Assembly (NCBI GenBank): GCA_003223065.1
Contig: QHXU01000259.1
Span: 1-6,785 of the forward strand
DNA: 6,785 bases
Reading direction: 5' to 3'
DNA from: Acidobacteriota bacterium
Lineage (GTDB): Bacteria > Acidobacteriota > Terriglobia > Bryobacterales > Bryobacteraceae
Shown piece after piece: positions 1-5,949 of the stretch. The notes under the pieces are model-generated. The model worked only from the letters and a program-made list of their open reading frames with translations, was not told the DNA's origin and searched no databases. The first letter of the stretch is position 1, and every line of letters starts with the position of its first letter. Made by a program: the position numbers and the translations under genes.

Positions 1-55
1 CACGTGGCGCAAACGGGCACACAGAAGCATTGCAATAACAAAGCTAGTGTTTGTT

Positions 56-1472
56 TCATTTCTCCCCGAAGCAATAAAGCGCCGCGGCGGTGCGGATGTA
101 GATCCGCCCGTCGGCGATGGCCGGAGTCGCGTAAATCTCCTCGTCCAGGCTGTTAGCGGCCAGCAGTTCTTGATCCCCTCCGGCCTTAAGCACCGCCACC
201 ACTCCGCTGTTAGCGGCGATGAACACTTTGCCGTCCGCCGCCACGGGCGAGGCGAAGTAACGATCCGAGCTCGCGCGCAGCCGCGCCTGCTTGTAGACCT
301 CGCCGGTCGCCGGATTGAGCGTGGTCAGCACGCCTCCGTCGTTGATCATGTACAGCACGCCTCGATAAAGCACCAGCGACGGCAATTGTGGAATTGCGCG
401 CTGATATTTCCACTTGACGTTTGTGGTGGTGACCTCGCCGCGGCCACCCGCCTTAATGGCCATCAACGAATTCTCGGCGCATTGCGGCCGCGTAAGTCTT
501 CCATTCGTCTGCGTCCAGGACACCGTCGTTGTTCAGGGCGAGGAATTTGAATAAGGTCTTCGTCCGCTGGTCGGGCGCTTCTTCCTTCGAGATTTTCCCA
601 TCTTTGTTGGCGTCGTTCTGCTTTAACACGTCTTCGAAAGGCGCGATGGCCACTTGTTTTCCGGGATCGTTCTCGGGCGTGTTGTATCCGTTGATGTAGA
701 TCGTTTCTCCATCGACGATCGGCAGGCTCTTCATCTCCGATGCCAGCCCGTGCAGGAACCACACGCTCTCGCCCGTCTCGGCAGAGTACGCGTCCATTCG
801 GAAGGACGATGGTGCGAGTATCAGCGACCTGCCGCTTGCATCGCGAATCACGCCGGGCGTCGAGTGGCCGCTCAGCGCTTCAGGCCGCGGAGTCTTCCAT
901 CGCAGCTTACCGTCCTTCTGTCCGAACGCCGCGATGAAGGAGCCCTTCGATTGGTCGCATACCAGAACTACTTTGTCATCGACAAGCACCGGCGAAACGC
1001 CCATGCCGTAAACATTCGTGAACGGTCCGACCGGAGTGCGCCAGCGCTCATTCCCGTCGAGTCCATACGAGACCAGCCCGTAGTCGCCGAAAAATGCGTA
1101 GATGTTCTTGCCATCGGAAACAGGCGTGGGCGAGGCCGGGCTGTTGCGGGTATCAAGCGGCTCCTTCCGGTCGCGGGGGGCTTCGCGCCGCCACAGAATC
1201 TGGCCGCTCGAGCGATCGAGAGAGAAAGTCAGCAGGCGATCACCCTGGTATGCGGTGAGAAAGATCCGGCCGCCGGCCAGAATCGGCGACGAATGGCCGG
1301 GCGGCAACGCGACCCTCCAGATCAGGTTCTTCTCCGGACCGAACTCGGTGGGCAGACTGCTCGTCTCGCTCACGCCGGCTCCGTTTGGTCCACGGAAACG
1401 TGGCCAGTCCGTCGCCAAGCCAGACACCGTAAGCGCGATCACGGCGAGAAAAACTTGTAAACTATTTTTCAT
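56..1472 (-). pseudogene. Exported PQQ-like beta-propeller protein with EF-hand insert, frameshifted
   Basis: Intact, this would be a secreted or periplasmic beta-propeller of the PQQ_2/BamB-like superfamily, about 471 aa; its substrate or partner is unknown. The ATG at 1472 gives a signal peptide (MKNSLQVFLAVIALTVSGLA) followed by the family hallmark DWPRFRGPNGAGVSE (22-36). Propeller repeats show as outer strands with G-x-x-LW/RW turns, e.g. GQILWR (90-95), GNERWR and GKLRWK. An acidic segment at 281-331 carries a canonical EF-hand loop (DANKDGKISKEE, 287-298) and a second loop at 312-323 with Ala in place of the first Asp. The starting frame ends at 453 after MRREFVDGH. The expected continuation (ENSLMAIKAGGRGEVT, then blades ending in ALYCFGEK) lies in another frame down to the stop at 56. 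The span is 3n+1 nt, which fits one inserted base near 471-482. The change may be a real mutation or an assembly error, so 'pseudogene' is provisional. The upstream GGGAG sits only 3 nt from the ATG. Confidence 0.85.
471..482 (-). other. Frameshift site in the beta-propeller gene
   Basis: Read on the minus strand, this stretch is ATGCGCCGAGAA. In the upstream frame it gives M-R-R-E and runs to a TAA at 455-453. Dropping one base, for example the C after ATG, gives M-A-E-N-S-L-M-A-I-K, which rejoins the downstream frame and matches the expected family sequence (an acidic/EF-hand segment followed by xxENxLxAIxxGGxGxVT). There is no homopolymer run and no recognisable slippery +1 signal, so programmed frameshifting looks unlikely. 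The exact inserted base cannot be fixed from one sequence. Confidence 0.75.
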
Positions 1473-1512
1473 AATCTCCCGGCAGGAACATGATGCAGTG
1501 ACTCCTACTATA
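1473..1512. promoter_or_regulatory. Divergent start region, 25 bp between start codons
   Basis: The ATG of the beta-propeller gene (1472, minus) and the GTG of the ANL-like gene (1498, plus) are separated by 25 bp, so each gene's core promoter must reach into the other's coding start. On the minus strand, TATAGT at 1512-1507 is a candidate -10 box that would give a leader of about 28 nt; I see no good -35. On the plus strand, CATAAT at 1470-1475 in the A+T-rich stretch 1447-1475 is a weak -10 candidate, also without a -35. A GGGAG (1480-1476, minus) and an AGGA (1484-1487, plus) are the only Shine-Dalgarno-like motifs. The promoter calls are inference from motif and position. Confidence 0.3.
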
Positions 1513-2580
1513 CAAGACCGAATCGACACGAAATCACCGCGCACCGTCCTCGACGCCTGGACTCGTGAAGTCGTCCAGTGGCACTTTGATCCTGAGACCG
1601 GCACCCCGTTCTGGCTCGAGCGCGCCAAGACGCTCGATTTCGATCCTCGCCGCGAGATACAGACGTATGACGATCTCGATCGTTTTGGGTTTTTCCAGGA
1701 TGAGTGGCTGCGAGGCGGGCCGGTGCGCCGCTGGGTGCCGAAGGCCTACGCCGGCAAGCCGATCTGCACATTTGAAACGGGCGGCAGCACGGGTGTGCCG
1801 AAATCGCGGATCAACTACCAGGACTTCCGCATCGATTACGAGCAGTTTTCGAACACTCTTCCCGACGAGTTTTTCCCGCGCGGCGCCGATTGGATCATGG
1901 TCGGGCCCAGCGGCCCCCGGCGCCTGCGCCTCGCTGTGGAGCATCTGGCGCAAGTTCGCGGCGGCATCTGTTTTGGTCTCGATCTCGACCCGCGCTGGGT
2001 GATCAAGCTGCTCAAGCGCGGCGACGTGCAACAAGCGGAGCTCTATAAGCAGCACGTGGTGGAGCAGGCCCTGACCCTGCTAAAGGCGCACGAGATCAAA
2101 TGCATGTTCGCCACGCCCAAGCTGTTGGAGGCCATCTGCGAGAGGATCAATCTGAAGAAGGCGGGTATCACCGGCGTCTTCTGCGGGGGCACCGAAATGA
2201 CACCGCAGTTCCATCGCTTCGCGAAAGAGGAACTGCTCGATGGCATCTACTTCGCTCCCACCTATGGGAACACGCTGATGGGCCTGGCGACCCACAAACC
2301 TTTCGATCCGGCCGACAACTACGCGGTCATTTACTATCCGCCCAACCCCCGCGCCATGATCGAGGTGGTGGACCCCGACGAGCCGGCGCGCGTAGTCGAA
2401 TACGGAGAAACCGGTCGCGTTCGGTTGACGACGCTCACAAAAGAGTTTTTCATGCCGCGCTTCCTCGAGCGTGACGAATGCGAGCGCGAGCCTCCTTGCT
2501 CGATTTATCCTTGGGACGGGGTACGGAACGTACGCCCGTACCGCAAGTTCCAGACGACCGTAGTCGAGGGCGTGTATTAG
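1498..2580 (+). CDS. EhpF/PaaK-like ANL-superfamily adenylating-type protein without C-terminal domain
   Basis: A 360 aa, probably cytoplasmic protein of the ANL (acyl-CoA synthetase/NRPS adenylation/luciferase) superfamily, which activates carboxylic acids as acyl-AMP. Visible motifs are the P-loop TGGSTGVPKSR (94-104), an A4-like FCGGTEMTPQ (228-237), an A5-like YFAPTYGNTLMG (251-262) in which Thr replaces the usual Glu after YG, an A6-like GETGRVRLTTLT (303-314) and the A7 Asp within RFLERDE (D326). The protein ends about 35 residues later, so the mobile C-terminal domain with the A10 lysine (roughly 100 aa) is absent. Size and motifs recall EhpF from phenazine antibiotic synthesis, but no phenazine gene lies nearby, so this is a fold-level match and the substrate is unknown. 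The GTG start at 1498 is the first in-frame start before the conserved LDAWTREVVQWHF; AGGA at 1484-1487 lies 10 nt upstream. ATGs at 1490 and 1493 are out of frame. The open frame upstream to 1102 is antisense to the beta-propeller gene and is not coding. Confidence 0.75.
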   Translation: MTPTIQDRIDTKSPRTVLDAWTREVVQWHFDPETGTPFWLERAKTLDFDPRREIQTYDDLDRFGFFQDEWLRGGPVRRWVPKAYAGKPICTFETGGSTGVPKSRINYQDFRIDYEQFSNTLPDEFFPRGADWIMVGPSGPRRLRLAVEHLAQVRGGICFGLDLDPRWVIKLLKRGDVQQAELYKQHVVEQALTLLKAHEIKCMFATPKLLEAICERINLKKAGITGVFCGGTEMTPQFHRFAKEELLDGIYFAPTYGNTLMGLATHKPFDPADNYAVIYYPPNPRAMIEVVDPDEPARVVEYGETGRVRLTTLTKEFFMPRFLERDECEREPPCSIYPWDGVRNVRPYRKFQTTVVEGVY

Positions 2581-2604
2581 TGCGGCGCGGAAATGACGCT
2601 GTCT
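2581..2604. other. 24 bp convergent gap
   Basis: The plus-strand ANL-like gene stops at 2580 and the minus-strand GH144-like gene stops at 2605. The 24 bp between them hold no GC-rich hairpin with a T-run on either strand. Termination must therefore be Rho-dependent or occur inside the opposing gene, giving overlapping 3' ends. Confidence 0.6.
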
Positions 2605-3876
2605 CTACGCCCGCTGGAATTCGCACAGCTTGAGCGCCTGTGGGATTTCCGGGTTGCGCATGAACCATCGCCACACGTTGCCGCCGCGAAGGTTATCGGC
2701 GCTGAGCAGAGTGATGCCAAGATCGATTCCCAGAACATCGGAATCGATCCATCCCGTGGTGGGATTGAAAGCGTCGCAGAATCCGTAACGTCCCCAAATC
2801 AGGTCGCCCCAACGCTCCTGCATCGTCTTGAGGGCAGGAACACAAATGTCAGGCGCGAACATCAAGGACCCGCCCGCGGCGCACGGAACCACGGTTCCAT
2901 CAATCGAGCGGCGGCCATGAGAAGCACCCCAGGCCACGTATCCTCTGGGGCTGTCCGAAGCCGTGATACCCCACACGTTCTCCGAATAGCTTCGCGGAAA
3001 CTCCTTGGCCAGATCCAGACAGAAAGCGCGATGCGCTCGGGTTGCGATAACAGAATTCTGGAAGTAATCGATGCCCGACGGCGCAGCGTCGCGCATCCCG
3101 CGCATGTCGATCCACGCCTGTGGGTACTGCTGCGCGAAGAGCGGCGGAGGACCGTTCACGTACTTATACCGCCCGTAGGTGACTTTGGGCCTCTGCCACG
3201 CGTACCATGTTTTGGGCGAGATAGGTTGCGTGCGCGAGCCGATGGCGAGCAGATACAGCAGCGGCAATTCGGAAAAGCGATCCCAGCGGTGTTTTAGGAA
3301 TCCTGTTTCCGGCGTCCACCCATGCGAAAGCAGATTTGTGTGTCCGCCCAACATCCACGGGAAATCGACGCGTTCGTAAATGGCGGCCGTCAATCGAGAG
3401 ATTTCCGGATCACGGAAACGCCCGCGCGCCGTGAGCACGCCTGCCAGCAGCAACGCCGTATCAATGGAAGAAAGCTCGCATTTCCAGGCTCGTTCTCCGG
3501 TGGATGCGTCCACGAAATGATAGAACCAGCCGTGCTGATGATGGGCGTCGTTTGCGAAAAAGCGGAGCGTCCTCCGTACTCTGTCGGCGGCGTCGGCTTC
3601 CCGAATCCACCCCCGCTCCGCCGCGATTGCCAGGCCCGTGAGGCCGAATCCGGTCGCGGCGATGCTCGCTACGTTCGCCCTCGACGCCTGCTGCGCGCGC
3701 TCGCCGTCCGTCCGGGAACGATCCAGAATCAGGCCCGTGGCCGGATCGGCATGCTCCCAGAAGAACTGAAACGATCGCACGGAGAGATCTTCGAGGAATC
3801 CGTCGTCGTCCCTCTTGAGTAAAGCTTTGGGAATCGGCGCTCCGAGGAGCACCATGATCGCCGTCCTCCGAAGCAT
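2605..3876 (-). CDS. GH144-type (glucoamylase-like domain) glycoside hydrolase, predicted beta-1,2-glucan active
   Basis: A 423 aa protein of the glucoamylase-domain group (Pfam Glycoamylase), which includes GH144 endo-beta-1,2-glucanases and sophorose-releasing enzymes. The expected (alpha/alpha)6-barrel motifs follow in order: SFQFFWEHADPATGLILDRS (35-54), ASIAATGFGLTGLAIAAERGW (starting at 70), GWFYHFVD (116-123), the acidic CELSSIDTALLLAG (133-146), WDRFSELPLLYLLAIG (198-213), SYSENVWGITASD (296-308), DGTVVPCAAGGSLMFAP (326-342) and WGRYGFCDAFNP (361-372). These cover the full domain and the length is normal for a single-domain member. The N-terminus MLRRTAIMVLLGAPIPKA looks like a short export signal with an Arg pair, so export is likely though weakly supported. 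The ATG directly follows the TAG of the GH39 gene, indicating translational coupling. A second ATG at 3855 has GGAGG 9 nt upstream and may be the true start. Exact substrate and endo/exo mode cannot be read from the sequence. Confidence 0.85.
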   Translation of the reverse strand: MLRRTAIMVLLGAPIPKALLKRDDDGFLEDLSVRSFQFFWEHADPATGLILDRSRTDGERAQQASRANVASIAATGFGLTGLAIAAERGWIREADAADRVRRTLRFFANDAHHQHGWFYHFVDASTGERAWKCELSSIDTALLLAGVLTARGRFRDPEISRLTAAIYERVDFPWMLGGHTNLLSHGWTPETGFLKHRWDRFSELPLLYLLAIGSRTQPISPKTWYAWQRPKVTYGRYKYVNGPPPLFAQQYPQAWIDMRGMRDAAPSGIDYFQNSVIATRAHRAFCLDLAKEFPRSYSENVWGITASDSPRGYVAWGASHGRRSIDGTVVPCAAGGSLMFAPDICVPALKTMQERWGDLIWGRYGFCDAFNPTTGWIDSDVLGIDLGITLLSADNLRGGNVWRWFMRNPEIPQALKLCEFQRA

Positions 3877-5397
3877 CTAATGGGTTACCTCCACCAGTGC
3901 GAGTCCGTGTGGTGGAAGCGAGATTCTAACCTGCTCATCTGCGCTGATCCTCCGAGTTTCGGCGGCTGGAAGTTCCGCCGCTTTGCGTAGCCGCTCCTGT
4001 TGTTCGCGAGTGGGGAAATCCGGCCGGCCCATGCTCTCCCAATCCGTCAAAGCCGATCCGTGATCCCGATCCACGCGCTCGATCCGGATGCGTCGCGGGC
4101 CGTCGATTCCGCGGATCGCCAGGGTGACGTCTTTGGCAGCGCCGCTCTCTTGCGGCGGGGTGTAATTCCACACGGCGATCGCAAGGGATCCGTCCCCGCG
4201 GCGTGTGACAATCACAGCGTTCGAGTCCATAGACAGTCTTTCATTGCCCAGCTCGTGAAAGAGCCGGAAGGCGTTGAAAACAGCCTTCGGGATGTGTCCT
4301 GCCGCGATGAGCCCGAACCCACCGTAAAAGGGCTGTTTTACAACTCCCTGTTCTTCAAATACGTCCGAGAAGCTCCAGTATGCCATACTCGAAGTCAATT
4401 TGTCACATTGGCGGATCGTGTTCGCGAGCCACGGACCCATGTAGGGAGAATCAGTGACGCTGACCTCGTTCATGTAACTGGCGTTGAACTCGCTGAAAAA
4501 GATTGGAAGATCCGGCCGGGCGGAACGCTTGACCTGATCGTAGACTTTCTTCGCCGCCCTCGCGACCATCTCCGAGCGAGGAATTGTTTCATGCGTGCCG
4601 AATACGTCTTCTGCTTTGTCATTCGCGTAGACATGTGTAGAGACAAAGTCGACCGGAACTCGTCCCTCCACACAGTGCTGTATGAACCGGTCGATCCAGG
4701 CCGCCTGTGCGGTGGCCGGCCCTCCCACACGCAGGCGGGGGCTTACGCGCTTTATGGCTCGCGCAGCCTGATCGTAAAGGGCCTGGTACGTCCGCTCCTT
4801 CGGCTCACCTGACCAGAAATCGATATTCGGCTCGTTCCAGACCTCGAAATACCACTGTGCAACCTCGTCGGCGCCGTATCGATCTACGAGGTGCTTCGCG
4901 AATTGGTAGATCAGCTCATGCCATCGTGAGTAGTTCTTCGGCGGAGAGACAATGGGCTTGTACCAGAATGCGTGCGGGCGGTCCGCGGCCGCCAGTTTCC
5001 TGGGCATGAAGCTCAGTTCGACGAAGGGGCGCACGTTATTTTCCAGCAGCCCGTCGTAGATCTGGTCGACGTAGGAAAAATTGTAAATAGGCCGGCCTTG
5101 CTTGTCCTCGTCATACAGGCCGACCTCGTCGTGAAAAATGGCGTGGAAGCGGACGTATTCGAAATTCGTGATCGACTTAACTGCGCGAAGATCGCGCCGG
5201 TAGCTTTCCCGCAGCGAAAGAATGGCGCGGCCCGATCCGAATATCTGCTCCCAGAAGTGCGGAAACGGCTGCCCTGGAGCGCGCGCATCGATGGCGATCG
5301 TCTCGGATGCCGGCTGCTGCGTCTGCCCGGGCGCCAGCGCCAGTGCGGGCAGGCATAGTGACGCTGCGCGCAGCCAACGCACAAGCCGCAAGGTCAT
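3877..5397 (-). CDS. Secreted GH39 glycoside hydrolase (beta-xylosidase-like)
   Basis: A 506 aa retaining glycoside hydrolase of family GH39, whose known members are mainly beta-xylosidases and alpha-L-iduronidases. A signal peptide covers about residues 1-25 (MTLRLVRWLR, then a hydrophobic core ending ALALAPG), so the enzyme acts outside the cytoplasm. The clan GH-A barrel follows: HFWEQIFGSGRA (47-58), the acid/base motif FEVWNEPN with E189 (184-191), DFVSTHVYAND (250-260) and the nucleophile motif FFSEFNAS with E303 (300-307). A beta-sandwich-like tail (about 385-506, e.g. LAIAVWNYTPP) follows, as in GH39 enzymes. Both catalytic glutamates are present. The start is well supported: AGGAGG lies 7 nt upstream, and the ATG overlaps the stop of the upstream DUF5946 gene by 4 nt. 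The downstream GH144-like gene begins at the next base after the stop. The true substrate could be xylo-oligosaccharides or another pentose or uronate glycan. Confidence 0.9.
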   Translation of the reverse strand: MTLRLVRWLRAASLCLPALALAPGQTQQPASETIAIDARAPGQPFPHFWEQIFGSGRAILSLRESYRRDLRAVKSITNFEYVRFHAIFHDEVGLYDEDKQGRPIYNFSYVDQIYDGLLENNVRPFVELSFMPRKLAAADRPHAFWYKPIVSPPKNYSRWHELIYQFAKHLVDRYGADEVAQWYFEVWNEPNIDFWSGEPKERTYQALYDQAARAIKRVSPRLRVGGPATAQAAWIDRFIQHCVEGRVPVDFVSTHVYANDKAEDVFGTHETIPRSEMVARAAKKVYDQVKRSARPDLPIFFSEFNASYMNEVSVTDSPYMGPWLANTIRQCDKLTSSMAYWSFSDVFEEQGVVKQPFYGGFGLIAAGHIPKAVFNAFRLFHELGNERLSMDSNAVIVTRRGDGSLAIAVWNYTPPQESGAAKDVTLAIRGIDGPRRIRIERVDRDHGSALTDWESMGRPDFPTREQQERLRKAAELPAAETRRISADEQVRISLPPHGLALVEVTH

Positions 5398-5903
5398 TTA
5401 ATAGCCTCCTTTCGTCCGCCGTGACGCGGCCGAACCGGCCCTTGACGATCCGCCAATGCCTTCGCGAGCCACCCGCGGGCAAAGGGATGGAGCGATGAGT
5501 GGGCCTCCCAAACCGAACGAGCCCATCGCCTTACCTCATGGCCATGCGATTCAGGCTCGGCCGCTCGCAGTACATCCGCGATGGTGACGTGGCCCCGGAA
5601 CGCCGGGAGGGCCGGCTTCTCGAGAGCGGGCGCGCCATTCAGCGAGCGCAGCAATGCATGGTAAACTTCGCTCTCGCCGTCGAATTCGAACGCGCAGCAC
5701 AGACCGCCCAGGTGCGCCATCAGGGATTTGGCTGAGATGCAATACTGCTCCGGATGCTGAAGGCTGTATGCATCCACGGCGATCCGATGGAAACGTGCAT
5801 AACGGTAATCGCCGGCGTCTCGCGCCGTCAGTTCGTGAAAGAGCGTCTGGCACGTGGCTTCTCCGCCGGGAGTTTCCAGCCCGCAACCTGGACAGGTCGC
5901 CAC
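5394..5903 (-). CDS. DUF5946-family protein (CPGCG zinc-knuckle-like)
   Basis: A 169 aa soluble protein with no signal peptide or membrane segment. It opens with C-P-G-C-G (C4, C7), which looks like half of a zinc knuckle. The core RYARFHRIAVDAYSLQHPE (34-52) continues into ISAKSLMAHLGGLCCAFE (56-73), with H39, D44, H50 and the Cys pair 69-70. A later WEAHSSLHPFARGWLAKAL (132-150) fits the C-terminal helix of the family. I recognise this as DUF5946, a family without a known function; the match is from memory of the pattern CPGCG...FHxxxVDxYxxQHP. Metal binding is inference. The start is GTG at 5903; no in-frame ATG precedes CPGCG and no Shine-Dalgarno is visible. The gene lies 46 nt after the ppdK stop and overlaps the GH39 start by 4 nt, so it is probably co-translated with the two hydrolases. 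Confidence 0.75.
   Translation of the reverse strand: MATCPGCGLETPGGEATCQTLFHELTARDAGDYRYARFHRIAVDAYSLQHPEQYCISAKSLMAHLGGLCCAFEFDGESEVYHALLRSLNGAPALEKPALPAFRGHVTIADVLRAAEPESHGHEVRRWARSVWEAHSSLHPFARGWLAKALADRQGPVRPRHGGRKEAIK
5405..5410 (-). promoter_or_regulatory. Strong Shine-Dalgarno for the GH39 gene
   Basis: A perfect AGGAGG lies 7 nt upstream of the GH39 ATG, inside the last codons of the DUF5946 gene (within K-E-A of its C-terminus). It fixes the GH39 start and allows both re-initiation by ribosomes finishing DUF5946 and independent initiation. It is the best ribosome binding site in the window. Confidence 0.85.
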
Positions 5904-5909
5904 GTACGC

Positions 5910-5915
5910 ATTATA
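5910..5915 (-). promoter_or_regulatory. Candidate -10 box (TATAAT) for the DUF5946-GH39-GH144 set
   Basis: A consensus TATAAT on the minus strand lies in the 46 nt gap between ppdK and the DUF5946 gene. Its last T is 7 nt upstream of the GTG at 5903, so the expected transcription start falls on the G of the start codon. This matches a leaderless arrangement and would explain the missing Shine-Dalgarno. No recognisable -35 or TGn extension is present, so a chance match cannot be excluded. Confidence 0.4.
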
Positions 5916-5949
5916 TGGCTCAGGTCGGAACGGGGTTCGGGTTTGACCC

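Noticed and set aside
37..55. Inverted repeat AACAAA / TTTGTT with a 7 nt loop just after the beta-propeller stop
   Set aside because: The stem is only 6 bp and A+T-rich, so it is too weak to call a terminator. The rest of positions 1-55 shows nothing else.
654..1460. Long plus-strand open frame (268 codons) opposite the beta-propeller gene
   Set aside because: Arg- and Pro-rich shadow translation with no recognisable motif, antisense to a clearly coding region in G+C-rich DNA.
1473..1628. Upstream extension of the beta-propeller reading frame to an ATG at 1628
   Set aside because: It overlaps the ANL-like gene start antisense and would bury the signal peptide MKNSLQVFLAVIAL about 52 residues in. 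The ATG at 1472 is the natural start.
4000..4812. Long plus-strand open frame (270 codons) opposite the GH39 gene
   Set aside because: Antisense to conserved GH39 sequence; no domain motifs and no ribosome binding site that stands out.
2605..5397. Polysaccharide utilisation locus
   Set aside because: Two glycoside hydrolases are adjacent, but there is no SusC/SusD pair, sugar transporter or sugar-responsive regulator in the window.
5939..5949. Small hairpin GGGT-ttg-ACCC directly after the ppdK stop
   Set aside because: A 4 bp stem with a 3 nt loop and no T-run afterwards; too weak for an intrinsic terminator.
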